From the NCBI GenBank assembly GCA_947632325.1, contig CANROU010000003.1:1-64000 (forward strand): a DNA stretch of 64,000 nt, in the 5' to 3' direction. Below, one piece after another: positions 1 to 7,184 of the stretch (within the stretch, counting starts at the first letter, position 1; every line of letters begins with the position of its first letter). A model generated the notes under the pieces. The model did no database searches. It had not been told where the DNA came from and saw only the letters and a list, made by a program, of their open reading frames with translations. Both the position numbers and the translations under genes were made by a program. Source of the stretch: an uncultured Bacilli bacterium (GTDB lineage Bacteria; Bacillota_I; Bacilli_A; RF39; UBA660).

Positions 1-95
1 AAAAAGCCAAGCAAACTTCAAATACTCGGCTTTAATAAAACCATTTTCCCAAAATGGTAACACACTACGCTATTGACTAGCCAATAACGGTGTGC
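1..95 (-). other. Three consecutive stem-loops ending in a terminator
   Basis: Read on the minus strand, the stretch folds into three stem-loops in a row. The first pairs CACAC (61-65) with GTGTG (90-94), extended by TATTG/CAATA. The second is CCATTTT/AAAATGG (41-57). The last pairs AAAGCC with GGCTTT (3-8 and 28-33) and runs into TTTTT at the window edge, which looks like an intrinsic terminator. It lies downstream of the minus-strand gene at 181-1290, so it may be that gene's 3' untranslated region or a separate small RNA. Confidence 0.45.
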
Positions 96-180
96 AAAAG
101 AAATTTTCATTTTTGAAACCCAAAAACATAATTAAGCAAGGCTTAAGCCATCAAAACTGTGTTTTTTTAATTGTAATTAT

Positions 181-1290
181 TTATTTTGAAGCAGGATTTA
201 TCTCAATATTATATAAGTTAATATTATCTATATTATCAATTTTAAATGACGAATTATTTACCAATTCTTTATAGCCGCTTTTCATAATTTCTGTTGTTAA
301 ACCAAATACTTGAGCATATGACAAATATCTATCCCATAATATAACTTCATCTGCTCTCTTATCTATAAAATTACCAAAATCATTTATAAATGCTTTAAAA
401 GAATAAAGTTTATGTAATTCTTCAATACCTTTCTTTGTTTTCTTCAAATTGTTTTCTATTATGTTTTTATAATTTATATTTTTTACTTGTTTTCCTATAT
501 TCTTAAATCCAGTTAATACATTTATTAAATAGAAAGGGATAATTAATATAATATAAGTTAATATAAAGCCAAATACACCAAAGCCTATACTTTTAAATAT
601 ATTATCATTCAATAAGAACAAAACAAAAACAAAAATTCCAATTATAATACTTATTAGTAAATGAACTTTGCTTCTTTTTTTTATTATATCTTTTGTAAGT
701 GGCGGATTATTACTAATATTTATTTCTTCGTGATAATAAAGCCCTAAATCAATACCATCTTGCACACAATAATCATACCATTGTTGATAATTTATATTTT
801 TAATATCATTTTTTATTATTAAAGTTAATATATATTTTTCATTGCTCAACAAATCAGAATCAATATTCTTTAAAACTTTAATAATATATTTATCATTTTG
901 CTTTATTAAACTAAGATATTTTCTTGCACATAAATCAAGAATTACGGCAACTATATCTTTGTAATTTTCTATAGTTGAATCAAAAAGTAAAGAAGTAACC
1001 CCTATACCAAAATTATTGGGTAAATCTCTATAATAAATATAAGGATTAGTATTTTTAATATATTTATTTTCTTTTAGGATTTGCCATTTGCCTTTTAAAA
1101 TACCTGCTATAACACCTATTAACCCAAAAAATATTAAGGTCAACAAAATTATGCAAACCAAAACTTCCAATATGTTATTAGCACCAAAAAGAAAGTGAAT
1201 TAACAAAATAGTCAAGACTACAAGGAGCAAAACTGAAAATATTGTTGCTTTTAAATTGTATGTTTTACTATATTTAGTCTCTTTATTCAT
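181..1290 (-). CDS. DUF2207-like membrane protein
   Basis: A 369-residue membrane protein. Two hydrophobic helices lie near the N terminus (about residues 15-35 and 40-65) and two more at about 210-260. Between them is a soluble part that begins with a YYRDLPNNFGIGVTSLL motif and holds a small winged-helix-like stretch (AVILDLCARKYLSLI). This layout resembles the C-terminal half of DUF2207 proteins, whose function is unknown. The start has GAGAGGAG nine bases upstream. It is 85 bp downstream of the next minus-strand gene and probably shares its transcript. The family call is by motif only. Confidence 0.5.
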   Translation of the reverse strand: MNKETKYSKTYNLKATIFSVLLLVVLTILLIHFLFGANNILEVLVCIILLTLIFFGLIGVIAGILKGKWQILKENKYIKNTNPYIYYRDLPNNFGIGVTSLLFDSTIENYKDIVAVILDLCARKYLSLIKQNDKYIIKVLKNIDSDLLSNEKYILTLIIKNDIKNINYQQWYDYCVQDGIDLGLYYHEEINISNNPPLTKDIIKKRSKVHLLISIIIGIFVFVLFLLNDNIFKSIGFGVFGFILTYIILIIPFYLINVLTGFKNIGKQVKNINYKNIIENNLKKTKKGIEELHKLYSFKAFINDFGNFIDKRADEVILWDRYLSYAQVFGLTTEIMKSGYKELVNNSSFKIDNIDNINLYNIEINPASK

Positions 1291-1375
1291 AAGAAGTTTC
1301 TCCTCTCACTATTTAGCATCTGATCTTGTTTTGTGTTTTTTAAGAACTTAATATAATTTCAATTAAGCCAAATTA

Positions 1376-2680
1376 TTAATTAAAAAATCCATTCAAATAT
1401 TCATTAAAGTCTTTTTCATTATTTATATTTTCTGTTGTACTTATTTGAAACATTTGAGTAATATTATTATCTTTTATTCCAAAGAAATTATCTTCTTCAG
1501 AATATTTAAGTTTAGAACTCAATTCTTTTGTCCATTCAACTTTATTATAAAGTTTTTCTGCATCATAATAAATATCTAACCTTTTAGTATCTAAATTATA
1601 TAATGTTACAGTTCCTTTTATATAATTACGATACTTTAACGTTGAAACTTTTGGATTTACAACTTGAATATTATCTATAAATTCATAATTTTCAATTTTT
1701 TTATTTAAGATATTAGGAACATTCATTATTTTATCAACAATATAAGGTTCTTTATTATCATCAATGGATAAAGCACTGAAAAGTTCTTTAAATCCTATTA
1801 ACATTTCAGATTTTCCTTTATTAATTGCTTCTTGGTATCCTACTTTTTCACTATCATCTACTTCAAATAGACTATTGTAATGAGCATAAAACACTTTTCC
1901 CCCTATTTGTTTAGCAAAATAGTAGTTATATGATGAATTTCCAGTCTCTTGGCAAGAGATAAACGCATATTCATCATTTGATTCAAGTATATTTATATTT
2001 TCAAAAGAAAGTTGTTTTGTTCCACCACCTAAAACACCATTTTTAAAATTATTAACAAACTCATTTACATTTGTAGAACTACTTTCATTAAATTGAAAAT
2101 GAAAATAAGTAGCACCATTTTTTTCATAATAGAAAACAACAGTGTTAAAGTTTCCAAAACTTATACTAGACAATTTTGTATTATCTTTCTGTTGAAAAAT
2201 TAATGTTGTTTCATATTCTTTAAAAGCAAATTTGCTTACTGCTTCATCAAAAGTATAGGTTGAATTAATATTTCGTGAGCTATCGCTATAGACCACATTA
2301 GCATTATTGCTTGTTATTCCATTATTATCACCTTGATTTGACGATCTATTAAATAATAATAGTGCTCCAACACCCGCAATGACTGATGTGGCTATTATAC
2401 CAATAATTAGACCAAAGTGATTTTTCTTTGGTGGTTTACTATTAAAATTCTGATTACTATTTTCACTTTCAAAAGAATTCATAGGTTGTGGTGTCGGTTG
2501 TTGCATATTCATTTGATTTGTTATTGGTTGATAATCTGCATTAACTTGTTGTTGGCTATTAAATGTTGTTTGATTAACATTGACATTTTGATTATTTTGT
2601 AATGGTTGATTATTAGGTATTCCCTTACTATTTTGCACATTAAAATTATTTTGATTTGGGTTATTTTGTTCTTGATTCAT
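1376..2680 (-). CDS. Gln/Asn-rich single-pass membrane protein
   Basis: A 434-residue protein. The first ~90 residues are low complexity, rich in N and Q with few charges, and end in a PPKK stop-transfer-like cluster. One transmembrane helix follows (about residues 90-113), then a ~320-residue exported domain with no motif I recognise. The topology suggests a disordered cytoplasmic tail and an extracellular sensor or anchor domain. I place the start at the ATG at 2680, because AGGAAGG sits 11 bases upstream; the GTG three codons earlier would be only two bases from it. It probably shares a transcript with the DUF2207-like gene downstream. Confidence 0.6.
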   Translation of the reverse strand: MNQEQNNPNQNNFNVQNSKGIPNNQPLQNNQNVNVNQTTFNSQQQVNADYQPITNQMNMQQPTPQPMNSFESENSNQNFNSKPPKKNHFGLIIGIIATSVIAGVGALLLFNRSSNQGDNNGITSNNANVVYSDSSRNINSTYTFDEAVSKFAFKEYETTLIFQQKDNTKLSSISFGNFNTVVFYYEKNGATYFHFQFNESSSTNVNEFVNNFKNGVLGGGTKQLSFENINILESNDEYAFISCQETGNSSYNYYFAKQIGGKVFYAHYNSLFEVDDSEKVGYQEAINKGKSEMLIGFKELFSALSIDDNKEPYIVDKIMNVPNILNKKIENYEFIDNIQVVNPKVSTLKYRNYIKGTVTLYNLDTKRLDIYYDAEKLYNKVEWTKELSSKLKYSEEDNFFGIKDNNITQMFQISTTENINNEKDFNEYLNGFFN

Positions 2681-2768
2681 TATTTTCACTACCTTCCTAT
2701 TATTTATTTTATCATGAAAATATTGCTTTTAAGAAGTTATTTACAAAAGTACACAAATTTGTTAGTTC

Positions 2769-2791
2769 AAAATGTAAAATATGTAGTATAA
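2769..2791 (+). repeat. Promoter-like repeat, copy A
   Basis: AAAATGTAAAATATGTAGTATAA recurs at 4014-4036 with one change. Weaker similarity extends about 20 bases upstream of both copies. Each copy ends in a TATAAC or TATAAT that could be a -10 element; the -35 match is poor. It could be a duplicated promoter or the remnant of a larger duplication. Confidence 0.4.
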
Positions 2792-2915
2792 CCATATTAG
2801 TTAGTAATTATTACTACCTATTCTAAGTAATGAAAAAAATTGTTTGACTTCTCCTTTATACGCACCATTATGATAAGAAACTTGGACTTTTCGAGTAAGA
2901 AATAGAAAAATGGGC

Positions 2916-2944
2916 TTGATAAAAGCGTGTTTTTATGTTATGAT
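2916..2944 (+). promoter_or_regulatory. Promoter of antisense RNA 1
   Basis: TTGATA (2916-2921), a 17-bp spacer and TATGAT (2939-2944). The same promoter layout followed by the same 5' sequence (GAATACGTCAAGGAAACTTG) occurs at 7949-7977. The start point should be near 2951. Confidence 0.75.
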
Positions 2945-2972
2945 GAATACGTCAAGGAAACTTGCATAAAAT

Positions 2973-3010
2973 AAAAAAAGGGAACATTCAGTTTTTGCGA
3001 GTTGAATGCC
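2973..3010 (-). terminator. Terminator of peptide 1 mRNA
   Basis: On the minus strand, CATTCA and TGAATG (3003-3008 and 2985-2990) form a stem, followed by TTCCC and seven T residues (2979-2973). It lies about 50 bases past the stop of the peptide gene at 3059. Confidence 0.5.
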
Positions 3011-3030
3011 TACCCAATTAATATTGTTTA

Positions 3031-3068
3031 GACATTTAATTCAATGAAGAATTAAGTGTCATTTTTTT
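3031..3068 (+). terminator. Terminator of antisense RNA 1
   Basis: A 12-bp stem (3031-3042 with 3049-3060, one G-T pair) is followed by a run of seven T residues. Confidence 0.75.
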
Positions 3069-3151
3069 ATTACTATTATCATAACGATAAGGAGAAATAA
3101 AATGATAGCAATGAACTTTAGAACTTTTATAACAAAAGTCTTAGTTTTCAT
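3059..3151 (-). CDS. 30-residue hydrophobic toxin-like peptide 1
   Basis: A 30-codon gene whose product has a basic start (MKTKTFVIKVLK), a hydrophobic core (FIAIILFLLIVMIIVI) and two closing lysines, as in small membrane-active type I toxins. AAAGGAGG lies ten bases upstream of the ATG. A good promoter (TTGTTT-17-TATACT) at 3218-3246 gives a leader of about 59 nt. A plus-strand RNA converges on its 3' end. The peptide lacks the conserved pattern of Fst/Ldr toxins, so the family is unknown to me. A second locus of the same plan encodes a different peptide at 8095-8172. Confidence 0.65.
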   Translation of the reverse strand: MKTKTFVIKVLKFIAIILFLLIVMIIVIKK

Positions 3152-3217
3152 CTTTATCAAACCTCCTTTCTCTAAAGATTGGAGGTAGACACTCAACAAC
3201 TGATATTCCCTATAAAA

Positions 3218-3246
3218 AGTATACTATTTATTACATACAAAAACAA
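3218..3246 (-). promoter_or_regulatory. Promoter of toxin-like peptide 1
   Basis: Minus strand: TTGTTT (3246-3241), a 17-bp spacer and TATACT (3223-3218). The predicted start near 3210 is followed at once by GGGAATATCAGTT, which can pair with the 3' end of the same mRNA. Confidence 0.7.
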
Positions 3247-3310
3247 GTGTTCGGGTAATATTTTATTAAAAAGTTGTTTAACTTCTTTCCTTAGGGCACT
3301 AGATTGATAG

Positions 3311-3420
3311 AAAAATCGAACCATTATGGTTCGATTTTTAAAATGTTCTAATCTATGCTATTAAATTGATATGTTGCCAACTTGGAAAACTCACTTACAT
3401 ATTGGCAATCTAATATGCAT
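3311..3420. repeat. Duplicated hairpin element, copy 1
   Basis: The element starts with a 13-bp perfect hairpin (AAAAATCGAACCA, loop TTA) that could terminate transcription in both directions. After it come TTCTAATCTATGCTAT, TTAAATTGATAT and an inverted repeat TTGCCAA/TTGGCAA (3374-3380 and 3402-3408). The same order of parts, with a 14-base insertion and altered but still pairing stems, occurs at 5750-5857. The conserved order and pairing suggest a structured RNA or mobile non-coding element; its function is unknown. Confidence 0.5.
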
Positions 3421-3498
3421 ATAAATTAAAATACTTTATTAATTTAATCTGTTTATGTAATAGACATTTTAAATTATTATCTTTTTATATGAGAATTT

Positions 3499-3903
3499 TT
3501 ATATAACCTTGTTGTTTTTGTTTGATTTTGCTGCTAAATCTTCAACTTCTCGATCTAAATCAGTCCAGCCTTTTCTCAAAGCTGAAGCAAAATTATATCT
3601 CATGTCATTTGATGTGCTTGCCACATTTTTAGAAGTTTCATCTTCTCTTTTTCTATATGTTTCATATCTACTATTCTCATAATTAAAGAAAATAGTTAAT
3701 TCCTCTTCAGATAGTTTCTCTAATACTTCATCACGGAATAAATCCCATAATGCTTGATCATATTGTTGACATTTTTTAAATTCAATAGAATCTAAACCTT
3801 TACTATGTTCTACAGCATATTTTGTAGCACCAGCTTGAACAAGTCTATCTAAAATCCTTTTTTCTAAACTATCATTAAAGTTTTCTGCAGTAATTTTTTC
3901 CAT
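3499..3903 (-). CDS. Unknown 134-residue protein with a poly-G promoter
   Basis: A soluble, highly charged, mostly helical protein without signal peptide or membrane segment; I do not recognise a family. Its C-terminal third (ALRKGWTDLDREVEDLAAKSNK) looks like an amphipathic helix. The start is well supported by AAAGGAGG. The interest is in its promoter: consensus TTGACA and TATAAT are separated by only 15 bp, nine of them G. Gain of two G residues would restore the optimal 17-bp spacing, so expression may switch by slipped-strand mispairing. It stands alone between non-coding repeats, which fits an acquired or variable gene. Confidence 0.6.
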   Translation of the reverse strand: MEKITAENFNDSLEKRILDRLVQAGATKYAVEHSKGLDSIEFKKCQQYDQALWDLFRDEVLEKLSEEELTIFFNYENSRYETYRKREDETSKNVASTSNDMRYNFASALRKGWTDLDREVEDLAAKSNKNNKVI

Positions 3904-3927
3904 ATATACTCCTCCTTTCCTATTTCA

Positions 3928-3954
3928 ATTATAAAATACCCCCCCCCATGTCAA
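3928..3954 (-). promoter_or_regulatory. Candidate phase-variable promoter with G9 spacer
   Basis: On the minus strand, TTGACA (3954-3949), then T, nine G (3947-3939), TATTT, then TATAAT (3933-3928). Both hexamers are perfect, but the spacer is 15 bp. The predicted start is near 3921, only 18 bases before the ATG at 3903. Homopolymer tracts in this position drive phase variation in other bacteria, such as the poly-G tracts of Neisseria porA. Confidence 0.8.
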
Positions 3955-4013
3955 TATTTTTTATCCACAATTAGCGATATAATTATGGCTAAAAATATAC
4001 AAAAACTTGCTTT

Positions 4014-4036
4014 AAAATGTAAAATATATAGTATAA
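4014..4036 (+). repeat. Promoter-like repeat, copy B
   Basis: Second copy of the element at 2769-2791, ending in a full TATAAT (4032-4037). TTGCTT at 4007-4012 gives a 19-bp spacer. If active, it would transcribe the short reading frame at 4212 and the transporter at 4367 behind a leader of about 320 nt. Confidence 0.4.
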
Positions 4037-4039
4037 TGT

Positions 4040-4211
4040 AATTAATAGACTAACCTTAAACACACCAGTGATAAATCTGTTTAAATTTTTTCGAACTTAA
4101 ACTTAATATAAAAAGGTATAAAAGATATTTGATATCATCAATACTTAGATACTGCAAATAATAAAATATTAATTCATTTATATTAGCATTTGCGATTATT
4201 TAAGAGTAGAT
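4040..4211. other. AT-rich leader region, no gene seen
   Basis: Very AT-rich stretch between the promoter-like repeat and the short reading frame at 4212. It contains TTTTTTCGAACTTAAACTTAA, similar to the TTCGAAC stretches in other spacers of this island. I see no coding potential. Confidence 0.4.
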
Positions 4212-4316
4212 ATGAATAAATATTCAAAATTATTGGGCCTAAAAAATAATGTTGTTGTAACTCTAAATGCCATTAGTTATACAAATGAAGCTATACAAAA
4301 TACTTTTGTAGAATAG
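4212..4316 (+). CDS. Possible 34-residue peptide ahead of a transporter
   Basis: ATG to TAG encodes 34 residues, beginning MNKYSKLLGLKNNVVVTLNA. The only ribosome binding signal is a weak AAGAG five bases upstream. It sits 50 bp ahead of a transporter gene, the place of a leader peptide or of the precursor of an exported peptide. It has no Cys and no clear leader cleavage motif, and no modifying enzyme is nearby. It may be a chance reading frame. Confidence 0.3.
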   Translation: MNKYSKLLGLKNNVVVTLNAISYTNEAIQNTFVE

Positions 4317-4366
4317 GCAAAAAATATAAAAGAAGAAAAGATATAGAAGAAAGATAGGAAAAACAA

Positions 4367-5617
4367 ATGAATCACAATCATGTATGGAAAAATTTTTTAA
4401 TATCTGATTTAGCAGGAAAAGTTATAAGTGTTTTTAAAGATGTATTTTTAGGAATTTATTTTTTAAAAATAACAGAAGGAAGTATAGTCAATGTTTCCTT
4501 GTATTATATAACTTTCTTTTTAACTTACTTAGTCTGCTTAATAATTGTAAACAGACTACAAAAATTAAATTTAGTTTCTATGTTTAGAATAGGAATATTT
4601 TTAAATTTAATGCAGTGCATAGTCTTATTAATAGTTGGTAAAAAAATTTCAAATTATATAATCCTTTTTGCAATATTTGCCAGTATAGGCAATGCATTTT
4701 ATTATTATCCCGAGCAAATATTAATAAAAAGAATAAATAAAGAAGAAAATTTTCAAAACTATATTACTAAAGATCAAATTTTAAAATACATAATAAGTAT
4801 TATATTCCCTATTGTTTTAGGTTACTGTATTAGCAAGAATTCATATGAATTAGCTTTTATAGTATTAATAGCAGTAATTTCAATTAGCTTTATTTTTTCA
4901 TTATTTATAAAAGGATTGGATTTAAAGCATGAAAAAATAAATTTAAAAAGATTTTTTGCAAATATTAATAAAAAAGGAAATAAAAAAATAATGACATTAT
5001 TAAGTTTGAGAACATTATTTAGAAGTCTAAGTTCTTTTGGCGTTCTATCAACGTTGATTACTATTATAACTTTTCTTGTAGTTTCAACTGAACTATCATT
5101 AGGAAGTATCAGTAGCTTTATAACTGTTATTTCTATTCTAGTTATATATTGTATCAATAAATTTATAAAAAAGGAAAATTTATCTAAAGTATTTATTCCA
5201 TTGTCTATTATACAAAGTATAGTGGTTATAATCCTTACATTTAGTATGATGTATCTTGATATAAATAATATGATTCATATTGGCACAATAACTATAAATA
5301 TTGGTTTTTTATTAATACTTTTATATAATGTAGTTAATGGAATAAGTAATCCTATTTTTGAAACATCAAATTCAGTTGTATATTACGAATGTATGTGTAA
5401 ACAAAACATTAATATAGAAGATGAACCTAATTATGTATTTTGGTTTGAAGTTATGACCAATATTTCAAGGAGTTTAGGCTATTTAATTTTAATATTTGTT
5501 TCGAAAATAGGATTTAACTTAAATATTATTTCAATTTTAATTGTTGCATTTACTTTAATGTACATAGCTTTTGCATATACATTAAACAAAATAAATAAAG
5601 ATTATTTATTAAACTAA
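4367..5617 (+). CDS. MFS-type transporter
   Basis: A 416-residue protein with about twelve membrane helices across its whole length and a basic cytoplasmic loop near the middle (RFFANINKKGNKK). Length and layout fit a major facilitator superfamily permease of the type annotated in Bacillota as putative MFS transporter; the substrate cannot be told. AGGAAAAACAA precedes the ATG. Its only close co-directional neighbour is the possible 34-residue peptide upstream. Codon use is extremely AT-rich (ATA, TTA), even relative to the rest of the window, which is consistent with an accessory gene. Confidence 0.65.
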   Translation: MNHNHVWKNFLISDLAGKVISVFKDVFLGIYFLKITEGSIVNVSLYYITFFLTYLVCLIIVNRLQKLNLVSMFRIGIFLNLMQCIVLLIVGKKISNYIILFAIFASIGNAFYYYPEQILIKRINKEENFQNYITKDQILKYIISIIFPIVLGYCISKNSYELAFIVLIAVISISFIFSLFIKGLDLKHEKINLKRFFANINKKGNKKIMTLLSLRTLFRSLSSFGVLSTLITIITFLVVSTELSLGSISSFITVISILVIYCINKFIKKENLSKVFIPLSIIQSIVVIILTFSMMYLDINNMIHIGTITINIGFLLILLYNVVNGISNPIFETSNSVVYYECMCKQNINIEDEPNYVFWFEVMTNISRSLGYLILIFVSKIGFNLNIISILIVAFTLMYIAFAYTLNKINKDYLLN

Positions 5618-5749
5618 TAAAGTGATTGAACAACCTAACTCCATTTATACATATTCTTGTTCTTTCTCATATTAAATTTGTTTTTCTAGATTAATATAAG
5701 TATTATTTTTAAATTCAAGTTTCTAATAAATTTGTCTAAAAAAATTTCA

Positions 5750-5857
5750 CTTGAACTGTTATGGTTCGAGTTTTACAAATTTCTAATATATGCTATAATT
5801 TTTATAGTTTAAATTGATATAGTGTCAATTCAGAAAATACATTTGCATATTGTCACA
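5750..5857. repeat. Duplicated hairpin element, copy 2
   Basis: Second copy of the element at 3311-3420: stem CTTGAAC/GTTCGAG (5750-5756 with 5763-5769), TTCTAATATATGCTAT, a 14-base insertion, TTTAAATTGATAT and a stem GTG-T-CAAT/ATTG-T-CAC (5822-5829 and 5849-5856). The arms differ in sequence from copy 1 but still pair. It ends about 55 bases before the start of the HExxH gene. Confidence 0.5.
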
Positions 5858-5912
5858 GATAACATATTATACGCACATATTAATAAGTGATATATGCTGG
5901 AAAAGAGGTACC

Positions 5913-6794
5913 ATGAGTGTTGATGCCATTAAAAATGATTTAACAAGTACTATCAATAAAAAAATAAAAGATTATTCTAGTATCATTATAGACTCTTTTG
6001 TTGAATTTTATGGTAAAGAATATAGACCAATTATAATGGATAGGTTTAATAATATAAGTTATTTATATTATATAACTGATTTAGATATTTTTTATATTGC
6101 GAAAGAATTACCAAAGATAACTAATGAAGAATATAAAAATATAATTTTTACTATTCCATATATCACATATTTACTTCAAAATAAATTTTACAAGCAAAAA
6201 GTTACACCACATAATTTTTATGAATTGGGTTTAAATAAAATCATAGGAGCATCTAGTAATGATTTGTTCTCTAAAAACTTAAGTCAATATTCGATTGCAT
6301 TAGCACTTCGCGATGACAATGAAAATTCTTATGAGGTTAATATACCTATGAATAACGATATTAAACGAATTATTGCTTTACCAATTTTTGCAGCTAGTGA
6401 TAAAAATTTATTTCATGAGTTAAATCATGCAATATGTTCACAAATGATTTTTAGAGATAAAAAGCCAATAATTAAGTGTGGATTAGAGTATGAAGATATG
6501 GATAAATTGTATATATATGAAATTATAAATGATAAAATATCACTAGAAATTTATGATATATTCAAGTCAAAATGTCGTGATAAAATCTTGAATTTTAATA
6601 TTTTAAGCAAAGAATTAACAAATGTATATGAAAATTATCATTATTTGATTGATTCGTTTTATGAACACTATAAAGAAAAATTAAAGTTATCAAGCATTGA
6701 TAATATTCCCTTTCAAATAGTAGGAAAAGATTCAAAACAACAATTTAAAGATTTATCTAGTATAATAGAAAATAAGAAATCAAACAAAAAATAA
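5913..6794 (+). CDS. Unknown protein with HELNH metalloprotease-like motif
   Basis: A 293-residue soluble protein without signal peptide. Residues 168-172 read HELNH, the HExxH zinc motif, in a hydrophobic context (DKNLFHELNHAIC). About 35 residues on, a helix with NDKISLEIYDIF could provide the third ligand. A cytoplasmic metallopeptidase is therefore likely, but I do not recognise the family; M78/ImmA-type proteins are one possibility. I chose the ATG at 5913 because AAAGAGG precedes it; an in-frame ATG at 5850 lies inside the repeat element and has no ribosome binding site. A terminator hairpin follows at 6868-6916. Confidence 0.55.
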   Translation: MSVDAIKNDLTSTINKKIKDYSSIIIDSFVEFYGKEYRPIIMDRFNNISYLYYITDLDIFYIAKELPKITNEEYKNIIFTIPYITYLLQNKFYKQKVTPHNFYELGLNKIIGASSNDLFSKNLSQYSIALALRDDNENSYEVNIPMNNDIKRIIALPIFAASDKNLFHELNHAICSQMIFRDKKPIIKCGLEYEDMDKLYIYEIINDKISLEIYDIFKSKCRDKILNFNILSKELTNVYENYHYLIDSFYEHYKEKLKLSSIDNIPFQIVGKDSKQQFKDLSSIIENKKSNKK

Positions 6795-6867
6795 TTTGTT
6801 GTGCGTCTTCCTTTAGGTCACTATTGATGAATCTATTCGAACTTTTTCGAACATAGTATTAAAAAAC

Positions 6868-6916
6868 AACCCCTTAGGTTATTTTGATACACTTGTCAAA
6901 ATATCCATGGGTCTTT
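6868..6916 (+). terminator. Terminator downstream of the HExxH gene
   Basis: A long, interrupted hairpin: ACCCCTTAGGTTATTTTGA pairs with TCAAAATATCCATGGGT, and a run of seven T follows. Confidence 0.7.
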
Positions 6917-7115
6917 TTTTGCATTAATGACGCCCTATTATTTTTGTTAATTTTATCTATATTCTCAGTTAAATTGTTTATTTAAACTTATTTTAAATAA
7001 AAAGACAACAATATCGCTTACGATTAATTTGTGATATGTTGCTTAAATGAGATTTCAAAAGGATTTTATCACTTTGAACACATCTAAGTTGATTTGTCGA
7101 TTTAGTAGTGTGTTT

Positions 7116-7135
7116 ACTATATCGTACGATATAGT
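7116..7135. repeat. Perfect 20-bp palindrome
   Basis: ACTATATCGTACGATATAGT equals its own reverse complement. There is no loop, so a protein binding site for a dimer is as likely as a hairpin. It lies beyond the lipoprotein terminator, with no promoter recognised next to it. Confidence 0.6.
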
Positions 7136-7184
7136 TAAAAAGCAGAAATCCGTTAGTTATGGTATTTCTTTCCGGATTTCTGCT
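7136..7184 (-). terminator. Terminator of the lipoprotein gene
   Basis: AGCAGAAATCCG (7141-7152) and CGGATTTCTGCT (7173-7184) form a 12-bp perfect stem, followed on the minus strand by five T (7140-7136). Confidence 0.85.

Larger units (their letters stand above)
2951..3068 (+). ncRNA. Antisense RNA 1 (antitoxin-like)
   Basis: An RNA of about 118 nt is predicted from the promoter at 2916 to an intrinsic terminator at 3031-3068. It opens with a CAAG-GAAA-CTTG mini-hairpin and an A-rich linker that are also present in the second locus. An imperfect hairpin follows (2980-3015, CATTCA/TGAATG), and then the terminator stem GACATTTAATTC/GAATTAAGTGTC with a T run. The terminator stem covers the stop codon of the convergent 30-residue peptide gene at 3059-3151, so the RNA is antisense to the 3' end of that mRNA. 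The overlap with a toxin-like peptide is the pattern of type I antitoxins. Confidence 0.65.

Noticed and set aside
1-95. tracrRNA of a type II CRISPR system
   Set aside because: The hairpin order is suggestive, but no CRISPR array, anti-repeat or cas gene is in the window.
2417-2791. Plus-strand reading frames opposite the Gln/Asn-rich protein
   Set aside because: They mirror the repetitive codons of the minus-strand gene, and lack ribosome binding sites and recognisable domains.
3102-3188. 28-residue plus-strand peptide with AAGGAG
   Set aside because: It overlaps the minus-strand peptide gene. The plus-strand RNA should stop at 3068, before it, and its product is less like a membrane peptide.
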